Shown in pieces: positions 9,923-19,448 of a stretch of 64,000 nt of DNA. How positions within the stretch are numbered: position 1 is the first letter of the stretch; every line of letters begins with the position of its first letter. The notes under the pieces are model-generated. The model was not told the DNA's origin, searched no databases, and saw only the letters and a list, made by a program, of their open reading frames with translations. The translations under genes and the position numbers were made by a program. The DNA is from Flectonema sp. DT1601 (taxonomy: Eukaryota; Euglenozoa; Diplonemea; Diplonemida; Diplonemidae), in contig OZ025787.1 of assembly GCA_964019425.1 (NCBI GenBank), forward strand, positions 744,001 through 808,000. The letters are read 5' to 3'.

Positions 9923-10896
9923 CTACTTATATCATATTACGTCACTCTTTGTTAGATAAAAAGGGAAGAGAATATGAGTTTTTTATAAGATAGTTTGCAC
10001 TAAAATCAAAATATATATAATAAAAAAAATGAGAAAAAGAAGAAGAAAGGTTATAAAAACACGTTGCTCTGCTGTTTCAAAACAACGTGGAATACGTAGT
10101 TTCAGAGAAGACTTAATCTTTTATACTACTTGTACAAATAGAGTGATAAATATAATATGAATTTTTTTTTTTTGTTATTAAATAGTTGCACCAAATCAAA
10201 ACATAAAAAAAAAAAAAAAAAAGTTACGAAAAACACATTGTTCTGAACCCATTTTTTTAGATAAATCGGATCTAAAAATAGATAGATAAAGAAGTCCTTA
10301 CGCTGCATATTGCGCATCACTGAAACAGTTAATTATAGGGCAGAGGGTTAACTCCATAGCTACGATGACACGGCAACGTAAGTAGACCCTTGTTAGAATT
10401 GTTATAGGATAGCTTGCACTATGTCCGATTGCTAACGGAGTGAACAACGAGTATAATCAAAAAAAAAGGAAATAAAAACCTATAATTATAACATAAAAAA
10501 AAGTTAAATATGATTATTTTTTTATTTATAACTAATAGGTTTTTTATTTCTTTTAATATATTTATTAAATATAAATAAACATCAAATTAGACTTTGAATA
10601 GCGGGGTTAGTTTTGGGCAAAAAAAAAAAAAAAAAAAAAAAAAAAACTTTTTTTTTGAACAAAGAGCATATTTTTTGATCCATGAACAAAAAGGGGATTT
10701 TTTGACAACTTTAAGAACGAAAAAAAAAGAAAAAAAAAAAAAAAAAGAACAACATTTGCTGAGTTTCTGAAAACTGAACCTTATTTGTAAATAATAGAAT
10801 GTGTAAGTAATGAAAATTTTCGAACTGCAAACAAAAAATAACACCAACAGTGGCGGGTAAGGCTTCTAATAGAAAAAAAAATAAGTAAATAAACTA
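9923..10896. other. Gene-free AT-rich spacer with diverged direct repeats
   Basis: No gene is seen. A diverged repeat pair lies at about 9991-10072 and 10183-10246: both begin tagtt(t)gcac, then AAATCAAAA-like, an A-rich run, and a block resembling AAAACACNTTGNTCTG. A weaker third start (gatagcttgcacta) lies at about 10408. Homopolymers include 28 A at 10619-10646. Confidence 0.6.
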
Positions 10897-13614
10897 CTAC
10901 CCAATGCGGTTGAGATCTTGATAAAAACTCGTGCCGTTTATGAGATTATCAGCAACTGCGTTTAGAAACAGATCAGAACCGGCTTCTTTCTTTATTGCAA
11001 TGCCGTTAGATGCAGCAAAGGCTGCGTTGTAGTCTTCTCCCCAACCCCATCCGGGTAAGGGAGATCTTACAAATGAACCATGTCCATCAGAACTTTCGTA
11101 TATTACAGAACGATAGTAAGTAATTTGATGGATTAAATATTTAACCGACGATATGATCCAGCTGTCTACTAATCTAGTTTGGTAGTCATCATCAAGTGAG
11201 GGAAGTTCACTAACTCCACACAGACAAGAAACATTTAAACGAACTGCTAAACGACACAGATCTTCAGCAACGACTATCGGATCTCCAACAGTTGCAATAA
11301 ATCGTTGTGTCTGTACACCTGTTTTCCCAAGATATACTGAACCTGAAGAGATTCCAATGTAAGCGGGTATCCCTTGATCATGAGTTATTCTAAAGAATAA
11401 AAGTGATGATTGTAAATGCCCACTATTATTTGATTGTATGTTCCAACCACCAGTAACAGTGTTTCCAGATAATCCGAGTGCGTCACCTCCAGACCTATCT
11501 ATTGATATTGCTATTCTTTTAATAGTGTCACAGAAACGAGAGATTCCAACTGATCCAGTGTCTATACGAGTAGTTACTGTTGCAATTGTTCCGTTCTTTC
11601 TTTTCTTTAATCCGATGTCTAGTTTTCCATACACGCTGCACACAGAATTATTCTCCGATGATGGAAGTGGCTCTTCGATTTCTCGTAGTCGTTCATCGCC
11701 TCCGCACTTCCTCGATGATATCATGTGAAGCAGTACAGTATCTTTGTATCCTCGTAAGGTTGTTCCTGGACATCGTAAGTAAGCGAGATCGCTGCAAATT
11801 AGATCATCGCTTTCCATTAGGACTACGTCAGACATACAAATACAACCAGGTTTACAGTACCCCTCAATACGTGATGCACGGTTTATCAAACTACCAACAT
11901 AGTCATACCTACCAGATATATTCTTATGGAGGCTGTAGTTGGTTCCATAATCGATTCCAATTCTAACTCGAAGTCCATTCCAGATGCCATCGACAGGGTT
12001 TGCGAAGCACTCCTGAAGAATAGAACCAGGCCATTGTGTTTCATATAATGCCACCTGGACCTCAATTGAAAACTCAACAGCACTAACACAGTTGTCGAAT
12101 GTTATCATAAAAGAATCTCCGATGGTCTTTACTTCAAAACCTCTGTGAGTTGAAATTAATTTTCTGATTAGTTTGTTGTGAATTTCAAGGCTCTCTTTCA
12201 TACCAGCTGGGTCACTCTCCCAAAGGGTAGTGCTGGATCGGATATCTGTGAAAACAACAGCGATGGACTCACCTTGTTCACCAGGTGGTTCAGAAAGATT
12301 ACCACAATCTGAATCTCCATCTTCAACGAACAGAAGTTTCGGAATATAGTTTCGATACTCGTGGAGATTTTCGATAGCAAAACGAAGGCCTTGAACAACT
12401 TCCAAGACTTCACAATTTCCGAAACAAGAAAATACCTGTTGCAGTCTTGTTTCTGCTTCCTGTAAGTCTAATTTACGCAAACTAACAACCGCAAAGGAAA
12501 CTTTTGAAAGAGGCTTTGCTAACATTAAATACTCTAATGTTCCGAGAACCACATCAAATAATAATATCGCTATACAGAATGCTATTAGTTGAACGAGTGC
12601 TTCAAACACTCTGTCGTTAACAGACGACACTGGTCGCATCCAAAGTAATTCGACTCTTCCCTTGTCATGGTGGTAAGAATATATTAGTGAATACCTTGCG
12701 AACCAATTTCCTGATTCCATATTGATGTTTTCAGTTTTATTTATTCGGGGGATCGGATTTGTTTTGTTTACGTCTCCTTCTTCGAAGTATTCCCCAAAAG
12801 TGATACGAACTTGCTTATTAGTGCTTGGTAAAGTGACTTTGAAGAACGTATCTAAGGGTTGCCATAACAACCTTCTCATCACTCTCTCTAATGTTGGTCC
12901 AAAAAATTCAGAACGTAGTTTACAGTCTGGTACTTCATCACAGTCAAGTACACAAGAAGCAAAGCATCCTGGCTTAGTATTTGGTGCTTCGAATAGAGTG
13001 TGGACGTAGACTACGTCTTGTAGTGCGCTGATTATAAATAAAGTGTCATCAGCTTTTTCGTAATCAAGAATGTAAGTTTCCCAAGCTTGAAAATTCATAG
13101 ACGAAATGATTAAAGTTCGATATCCAGGAAAGTTAATTAAACTGGGAAATGTTTTCACATAATTCAGATAAGTATAAGGTGTTCGATCAATAGAAACCCA
13201 AGTCAGAGGAGCGATGTCCCATCTAGGCTCTTCTTGTGCAGAAGCATACAACTCTTCATAATCAGATGGCGCTGCATCCATTGGCACAACTAAATCACCC
13301 GGTTTTCCAGTTTCCGAATCCATTAAGAAAACACCACCACCGTATAGACCAGTTTTGTTATTAAATTCCCACTGTTTGGCACACATGTACATCTTAGAAC
13401 GTTCTCCATTGTCACCAAAGACTGGATCAAACCAAACGACTGAGAAGATGAATCCGTCAGCTTCCTGTGTAGGGGGAGGGTAGTCTCTTATTAATGCTAT
13501 AGAGCTGCTGTAGAGTGTTGGGTTAGTTCGAATAGCTGCGAATTCAAAGGTTTTAAAAGCATCACTCAATTCAGATAAAGTTCCGTTGAAATTAAGAGAA
13601 AATCGATACGCCAT
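10897..13614 (-). CDS. Receptor-type adenylate cyclase with a second, degenerate cyclase domain
   Basis: From the ATG at 13612-13614 the protein is 905 aa. An N-terminal extracellular-like region (about 1-335, with paired Cys and N-glycosylation sites) is followed by one membrane helix (about 338-363, AFCIAILLFDVVLGTLEYL). A class III cyclase domain follows (about 445-635) with metal-binding Asp in FTDIRSST and KTIGDSF, adenine-type Lys in VKTIGD, Asp in RYDYVG, and Asn/Arg in INRASR, so it should make cAMP. A second cyclase-like domain (about 690-850) keeps GISSGSVYLG and VGDPIVV but lacks the paired metal Asp and is probably regulatory. The single-pass plan resembles kinetoplastid receptor cyclases. 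The same frame continues upstream of 13614 (DQAEAIRLRFSQTFIDAEW), so the true 5' end is probably further up; see findings. Confidence 0.85.
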   Translation of the reverse strand: MAYRFSLNFNGTLSELSDAFKTFEFAAIRTNPTLYSSSIALIRDYPPPTQEADGFIFSVVWFDPVFGDNGERSKMYMCAKQWEFNNKTGLYGGGVFLMDSETGKPGDLVVPMDAAPSDYEELYASAQEEPRWDIAPLTWVSIDRTPYTYLNYVKTFPSLINFPGYRTLIISSMNFQAWETYILDYEKADDTLFIISALQDVVYVHTLFEAPNTKPGCFASCVLDCDEVPDCKLRSEFFGPTLERVMRRLLWQPLDTFFKVTLPSTNKQVRITFGEYFEEGDVNKTNPIPRINKTENINMESGNWFARYSLIYSYHHDKGRVELLWMRPVSSVNDRVFEALVQLIAFCIAILLFDVVLGTLEYLMLAKPLSKVSFAVVSLRKLDLQEAETRLQQVFSCFGNCEVLEVVQGLRFAIENLHEYRNYIPKLLFVEDGDSDCGNLSEPPGEQGESIAVVFTDIRSSTTLWESDPAGMKESLEIHNKLIRKLISTHRGFEVKTIGDSFMITFDNCVSAVEFSIEVQVALYETQWPGSILQECFANPVDGIWNGLRVRIGIDYGTNYSLHKNISGRYDYVGSLINRASRIEGYCKPGCICMSDVVLMESDDLICSDLAYLRCPGTTLRGYKDTVLLHMISSRKCGGDERLREIEEPLPSSENNSVCSVYGKLDIGLKKRKNGTIATVTTRIDTGSVGISRFCDTIKRIAISIDRSGGDALGLSGNTVTGGWNIQSNNSGHLQSSLLFFRITHDQGIPAYIGISSGSVYLGKTGVQTQRFIATVGDPIVVAEDLCRLAVRLNVSCLCGVSELPSLDDDYQTRLVDSWIISSVKYLIHQITYYRSVIYESSDGHGSFVRSPLPGWGWGEDYNAAFAASNGIAIKKEAGSDLFLNAVADNLINGTSFYQDLNRIG

Positions 13615-13861
13615 ATCTGCTGCCCACTCCGCATCAATAAACGTTTGTGAAAAACGAAGTCGGATTGCTTCAGCTTGATCTTTACTTTGATTTTTAATTG
13701 TGTCTTCGAGAACCTGTTTTTTTTTTTTCTGCCTGATTCCACATAAACGTTACTGAAATCGGATCTCAACACAAATATTTCCGAAATGGACAGCAAAAAA
13801 AAATAAAATAAAATAAAAAACCAGCATTTGGAGTCTAAGAGTGAGGGGGAGATTAGGAGCA

Positions 13862-14460
13862 AAAGCCCGAATCCAGGATTTAATCAAACAGAGGGACATT
13901 GCAACAATAGAATTCTGTACTCACTGCTGAAGTCACAGGCCTCACGAATCAGACGACGGAGTTACTGAATAATTTACAGTGTGCAGAGGCAGATCTGCAG
14001 TCAGTTAACCCTAACAAGGTCTTCCACACTGAGAGGTGTGATGACAATGTGTTCTCACGATGGTCATTTCTGACACCAGAAAGTCTGGACATCATTTTAC
14101 CGTTTTCATGCTCGCAAACAGGCCGATATGCCAGACTACTGTTCTGAATGTCAACTGCTTGCTCAGACGGCGATAGGCAGGTTGCGGGCAGCAAGCTGGT
14201 GGTACAACCTTACCGATAGACAGAAAGGCTTTGAGAGTGACAACACCTTAGATGATGTCATAGCACGGGCTATGCACCAGTATCGATTGAAATGTGGCAG
14301 AAACATGTTTAACGAAAGGACAGGCTTCAGACATAATCTGGGAATTTGCCAAGTGCCAAGATAGAGCCACCGCTTGATAACGTAAAGATCAGACGGGGGG
14401 GGAAACCCTGAATTGCTGTCTTTACACCAGTGGCCGATTAACAACTTGAGAAACAACAAC
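13862..14460. other. Unassigned block of less AT-rich sequence
   Basis: This stretch is visibly richer in G and C than the flanks and free of homopolymers. On the plus strand it contains two overlapping open stretches of about 75-80 codons in different frames (one ending near 14130, one at 14128-14364) without introns or a clear family. The part near 13899 may overlap the 5' end of the cyclase gene on the other strand. It may be a relic of an inserted element or an old gene; I could not name a family. Confidence 0.3.
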
Positions 14461-15192
14461 ATACATTTATTGACTCGTAGTACAACAACACACCAGCAGT
14501 TAAAGACATTACAGCAGATAGTATTGTAGTCATCACTATCAATACGTATGCCGGAATCGCTATTGTAGGTGTGTAAGGCATCTTTCTGTTTTATGTGATC
14601 AACTGTTGTTCAGAAGCTACTTGTTATCATCACCCTTTCGACCCATTGGGATGTTGTTATCTGTGAAAGATATTATTGATGAAGCGGTTTATTATTATTT
14701 AGAGGTAATTCAAGATATCTATGCAACAAAGCACAGTAATATTGGAAAAGAAAGAAAAAAAATAAAGAGAAAGAGAAATAAACGGTGCGAACTAGGAATG
14801 AACTTCATTCCCGATAACGGAGCAGATATTTTTTCCTTTCCTTTTTTGTTTTGTTTTTCCCCAATTGACTCCCCACCTTGGAAGATAGTCTGGGTACCCC
14901 TGCTACTGCACTCGAACTTTCGGCGCGAAAAATTAAAAGAAAAAAACACGACAAGTCGAACATTCCCTTAAGTTAGGTGCATTTGCCTCAACAGTTTGAC
15001 AACCCATTGCTGGTTTTTGAAAAACAAAAAAATTGGGGGAGAGGAGTCTCGCTTAATCGCAAGAATACCTATTTTAGTCCTATTTTTTTTGTTATTTTTT
15101 AAAAAAAAAAAAAGAAAATATCTCAGCTCCAGGGTGTTGTTAATACTCTTATTTTTCGTTCTTATAGCTTGTCTCAGTAGACTAAGTAGTCA
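14461..15192. other. Gene-free spacer downstream of AIP1
   Basis: Mixed sequence with purine- and pyrimidine-rich runs (for example 14750-14780 and 15085-15118). No conserved coding frame is seen on either strand. It should contain the AIP1 3' UTR. Confidence 0.5.
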
Positions 15193-17393
15193 TCAGAACT
15201 TCATAGTCCAGGTTCGGATGGCACAATCCTGTTTTGTGTTAAAGAATATAAAATAAAAACCATTCAGATTAGCCTTATATTTCATTAGCCTTATATTTCG
15301 TTGAGTTGAACGCAGGCAAAATCCTGTCGCACGGGGAAAATAAATCATGACCATAAGAAATATCGGCTTTCAATCTGAATAGTTTCTTCTCCGACTACGT
15401 CGGTACAACAATTAAGTAAGTTGATTGTTATATTTATTTAGTTACATACCTGACCAGCGGTGATTACTTCGTTGGCGGAGTTCCAGCCGATGGCGTTAAC
15501 TCCTCCCAAGTGAGCAGCCTCTTGTTTAATTCTTGACTTGTCCGCGAGATTCCAAACAAGAACATGAGTATCAACCGATCCTGATGCGAGATGTTTACCA
15601 TCTGGTGAGAATGAGAGACATTTTACAGCAGCAGTATGGTAAGCCATATCACCTGGTCCAGTTGATTGTTTAACAGAATCAGCGTATTCCCAGGTCATAA
15701 TCTCTCTACTGCTGTCAGCTGTTGCGAACTTGCTGTCACCTCCCCAGGCTACCGCAGTGATAGCTGCCTTGTGTTGGTCTGCTACCTCAGCCACTTGTTC
15801 AAGTTTATCTCCCTTTACAGCGTAGACAACAAATTTCTTTTCTTTTGCACCGACCACAACAAACTTTCCGCTTGCTGATGCAGCACAGCATGTTGGAGTG
15901 AACGAGGTCGCAACTTTGCTCTTTTCTTCAGCAGTATCAGGAGAGACAACAAAGATTCCCTTATTGGTTGTGATTACAAGGTTTGCTCCAGCAACGGTAA
16001 CACCATTTGGACCACCGCTGACCTTGTTGCCGAGGAGCTTGAATTCACCCGACTTGAGATTTGTTACACCGACAGTATCATCAAGAGAAACAGTGATTAC
16101 ATTATCTCCTACTTGAGTGGATGCTGAGATGACTGAGCCGTGCATTTTCTTAGCTGCTGGTCTTGTACTCTTCTCTGAATCGCGAGCACCATCCGCCCAC
16201 ACCAAAACCGATGGATCACTGCTCGCAGAGACAACTGCTCCACATTTTGTTATAGTCAAAGTGTTGATTGGCTTCATGTGTCCTCTGAGTACCTTCACAG
16301 GTGTTGAGCCAGATCCAAAGACATTGATGTCTCCGTTGAAGGTAACAGAGACTGGTGAGTCCTTCACGTATGTGATTCCCATTTGCATGTAGTCAACCGT
16401 CTTGTCCTGTTTGGTGATTGTGAATAGCAACAGGAAAATAATAAAACAGAAGACTCAAGTATAAAAAACAACTACTAAACAAACCTGTACAGTCATGGTG
16501 GCTTCACAACTCTTGCTTTCGACATTCCAAATCTTTACCGTCTTGTCCGCAGACGCTGTGGCAAGTTTCTTACCACAAGGAGACCAGGCAATGCTGTAAA
16601 GAGATCCAGCGTGATCACATGGGATTTGACCTGTTTTCTCTCCAGTCTTTCCGTCATACAACAGAATTTGCTTGTCGCTGGATACACTTACAAACTGATC
16701 ACCAGATGGTGAGTATCTGACACAGTTTACGATGTTTGAGTGCCCCTTCTGAGCGAGTTTAAATTTAAATGGCGGCCCCTCGTAGAAGTTCACTTCCTGA
16801 TCTTCAGAACTTGTAACAATTCTAAATGGACGTTCCTTTCTAAAGTCGCAGGCAGTGATCGTCTTCGTGTGACCAGCAACGGATCCGACAGTCGACCCAC
16901 CGTCAACTAAGAACGCGGCACCGAATGAGTCGCGTCCTTCACCAACAGCAACCATTCTCTGGTTGTCTCCAGACCAAGCGATATCGTTAATAGGTCCAGC
17001 AATCACTTGAGTCTCTAACTTCACAGTGTGAGTGACATTGTCGAGTGCCCAAACAACAACATTTCCGTTCTTGTCTCCCGATGCGCAGTACTTTTGCGAT
17101 GGAGAAACTCTGGCAGATGTAACTGGGTGCTTGTTGCGGTGCACCTGTTGGTTTCGTTATTAAATTCTTCTTACGATAAAAAAAACCGCTCGACGTATTT
17201 ATCTTCAACAAAAACAACAACAACCGAAACATACCTTCAAAACCTCATTAGGCTTTTCAATACTACGGAGGTACACAAACAAACCGTTTCCGTAAACTAC
17301 GCTATTCTTCTCTTCATAAGAGGTGAGAGTGTACGGCTGCCCCCGGGTAGTTGTAGGAGCTGGGCAGATGACGGTGTTCTGCTCAATCGACAT
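15193..17393 (-). CDS. AIP1: Actin-interacting protein 1 (WDR1 family), four exons
   Basis: Exons on the minus strand: 17393-17235, 17144-16485, 16406-15450 and 15228-15193, all joined in phase 0, giving 603 aa, the usual family length (about 600-610). The product is a double seven-bladed WD40 propeller that binds actin with cofilin and promotes filament disassembly in the cytoplasm. The N-terminus (VVYGNGLFVYLRSIEKP) aligns with the family, and WD repeats such as VTSARVSPSQKYCASGD, LYSIAWSPCGKKLATAS and VKCLSFSPDGKHLASGS are clear. The last exon encodes only DCAIRTWTMKF, completing the final blade. Introns are 90, 78 and 221 nt with donors GTATGT, GTTTGT and GTATGT. The unusually long last intron carries a repeat shared with another gene. 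A CCCCCTTAG acceptor-like site lies 18 nt upstream of the ATG. Confidence 0.95.
15305..15408 (-). repeat. Intron-borne dispersed element, copy 1
   Basis: This segment inside AIP1 intron 3 (15229-15449) matches 56742-56841 in an intron of another gene. The best block is gctttcaatc, a short variable part, then gtttcttctccga and an ACGTCG-containing inverted repeat, and weaker similarity runs to a CTGTC-CAC-GGG block and gttgaa. Next to it, at about 15269-15300, a 16-bp unit (attagccttatatttc) is tandemly doubled. Confidence 0.7.
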
Positions 17394-17620
17394 CTTACAA
17401 TTTAGAGGTTCTAAGGGGGTAGAATAATGTTTACGTTTTCAGAACAAAGGATGGGTCCACATTAATCCTTCTGACATCTGTCTCCACATAGTCATCGAGT
17501 TTATTGATTGTCTGTTCTAAAGAAGTGATAAGAGATGTGGTTGTAATAAAAAGTTTACTAAATGCTTACCTCACCAGTTTTCTACAAGTCTGGTTGATAA
17601 AGTAGACCGAAACACCCCAC

Positions 17621-18158
17621 TTAGTAGAAGAATCCAAGAACCTTTCCACCAGTACGCTTTCTACGGGCCTCCTCGTGGTCCATAATTCCGAGGGAGGTGG
17701 TCATAACAACAAATCCAAATTGACGGGATGGAAGGAGGTAGGTGGTGAACTCATCAATGTCAGGAAGAGCCATGTTGTATCTGTTTTGTATTTATTTCAA
17801 CGAGTACCTCAACAATACAATCTCCTTATTACAAAACTATTAATAAATACCTTGGGGATACGATACCGCACTTGTTAAGACGTCCGTTCAACTCGACAAC
17901 GATCTTTCCACCTCTGTGGTCATCAACAATCTGTTTTAATTAGAATAGGAATTCAAATCACTCTGTAAGCTTCCGCAGAAGTAAGATAAAAATAAAAATA
18001 CAAACCTCGAATTCGTTGATGTATCCGTGCTTCTGCATGCAGGTAAGGAACTTAACCAAAACCTTGCTGCTTGGGTGAAGAACGACCTGTCTCTTTCCCT
18101 TTCTGGAGGCGTTTGCCATCGTCTTGAGGGCGTCGGCCAAAGTGGACATACGAGTCAT
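17621..18158 (-). CDS. RPS15A: Small-subunit ribosomal protein uS8 (S15A), three exons
   Basis: Exons 18158-18006, 17930-17851 and 17780-17621 give 130 aa, exactly the family length. The product is a structural protein of the cytosolic 40S subunit that binds 18S rRNA. The start [14 protein letters not shown] matches the eukaryotic MVRMNVLADALK start, and the signature stretches [41 protein letters not shown] and [19 protein letters not shown] are all present. Introns are 75 and 70 nt with donors GTTTGT and GTATTT and AACAG acceptors. It lies between AIP1 and DYNLT in the same orientation. A TTTGTTAG acceptor-like site lies 27 nt before the ATG. Confidence 0.97.
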
Positions 18159-18562
18159 TGTTGGTGATGGGGGTGGTAAGCTGGTCTAACAAATAATTAA
18201 AGAAAACACGCCATCATATTTATCGACACAATTCCACATATGGATACAAAAAATCATGTTGTGAGATACGAGACAATCATATTCCTCGCCTCATCCCGTT
18301 TTCTTTTTCTTCTTTTTTCTTTTTTTTTTTTTTTTTTGGCTTTGCTCGATTTGGTTTTCGATCGCTTCCCAAGTCCCTCGAAGTCTTTACTTTGGAGTTG
18401 GAGGTGCTTTGTGGCTCTTTCGGGGAAAAGACACGAAGAGGATAAAGAAAAAAACAACAAAAAGAAAAAGAAAAAAAAAAACACAAAAATAAATGTGCAG
18501 TTAGACAAACAATAATTTCAACTGCTTCAAGTAAATACATAATCATGTAGTCGGTATTCCAT
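18159..18562. other. Spacer with purine/pyrimidine low-complexity tracts
   Basis: It holds a T-rich run around 18300-18340 and an A-rich run around 18445-18490. Open frames crossing it are Lys/Phe homopolymer artefacts on both strands. No gene is seen. Confidence 0.7.
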
Positions 18563-18938
18563 TTAGTACTTGTTAGCGACAACGAATGCGCACATTGTTA
18601 CTCCTTTTTTATTGACGTATTGGACCTGTTTGTGTTGATTTTTTGTCATTTTTTTAAGAATCACAAGACTTAATAATATCTAATAAGTAATTACAAACCT
18701 GAAGACACCTGTCTTCAGAAGTCTGCAGAGCAAACTGTTGCTTCACGCAACCAGAGCCTGGAGAGAGTGTCTCACACATCACAACTATTTTGTAACCGGA
18801 TTTCTTAAGTGCTTCATACACCTTTTCCTGCGCTGTTCTGGTCCATTCCTGTGCCCGTTCATCATCGTAGTCGCGATCGCCCAAAACATCCTGAAGGAGG
18901 TCAGAGATAGTTGCCTTCAATTGCTCTGGCTCGTCCAT
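18563..18938 (-). CDS. DYNLT: Tctex-type dynein light chain, two exons
   Basis: Exons 18938-18699 and 18625-18563 give 100 aa, a typical length for this family, which dimerises on dynein intermediate chains in cytoplasmic or axonemal dynein and links cargo. The N-terminal helix (EQLKATISDLLQDVLGD), the following helix (EWTRTAQEKVYEAL) and strands (YKIVVMCETL, GCVKQQFAL, then VTMCAFVVANKY from exon 2) follow the Tctex fold order. The intron is 73 nt with donor GTTTGT. Reading through it would give a plausible but wrong C-terminus. A TTTCTCCCTTCAG acceptor-like site lies 21 nt upstream of the ATG. Confidence 0.85.
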
Positions 18939-19448
18939 TTTTAAGAATTAAGTTAATCTCTGAAGGGAGAAATTTTCTTATAGTTTCAGTTGACCAACCG
19001 GGAGATGTGGTACTTGTTTTTGTTGCACTACTGTCAAGTGCCCTTAGCAAAGAAATATTTAATGAATCATCTTCTTATTGTGGTGTTGCCGTCGTGATAC
19101 TGAGAATAATACAAAAGAAGAAAACAGAATCAAATCGGCAAAAATAAGAAGTAGAAGAGTAAAAAAATAAAAACAAAAACACTGATAACTGCAGTCATCT
19201 TCGTAAGTATACAATTTCTTATTACAATTGGTATTTTAAAAGAAAAAAAAAAATCTCCACCAATCAACGCCGTAGACCATTACTCTAACTAGATAGAAAG
19301 GATGGAATCGACAGCAATGATGAGATACACAACAGCTGCCAAAGGCAGTACTTTACGAGTCTTATCGGTGAGAGTAACTCTTTGATCGGCTAACTGTTTT
19401 GTTTTTAATTGTTGTGAAAGTGTTACTACTTTGAGTTCCAATCAACAA
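18939..19448. other. Spacer between the LRR gene and DYNLT
   Basis: This should hold the 3' UTR of the LRR gene and the leader of DYNLT. No coding frame or recognised RNA is seen. Confidence 0.5.

Noticed and set aside
10897-13614. Assigning the organism to kinetoplastids because of the receptor cyclase
   Set aside because: Abundant cis-introns and the tandem cyclase design do not fit typical kinetoplastids, and single-pass cyclases occur in other protists.
15291-15323. Alternative last AIP1 exon reading DFACVQLNEI after a GACAG acceptor
   Set aside because: It lies within the element shared with another intron, and the exon at 15228-15193 (DCAIRTWTMKF) fits the final WD40 blade much better.
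18240-18582. Open frames on both strands rich in Lys or Phe
   Set aside because: They are produced by A/T homopolymers and have no protein-like composition.
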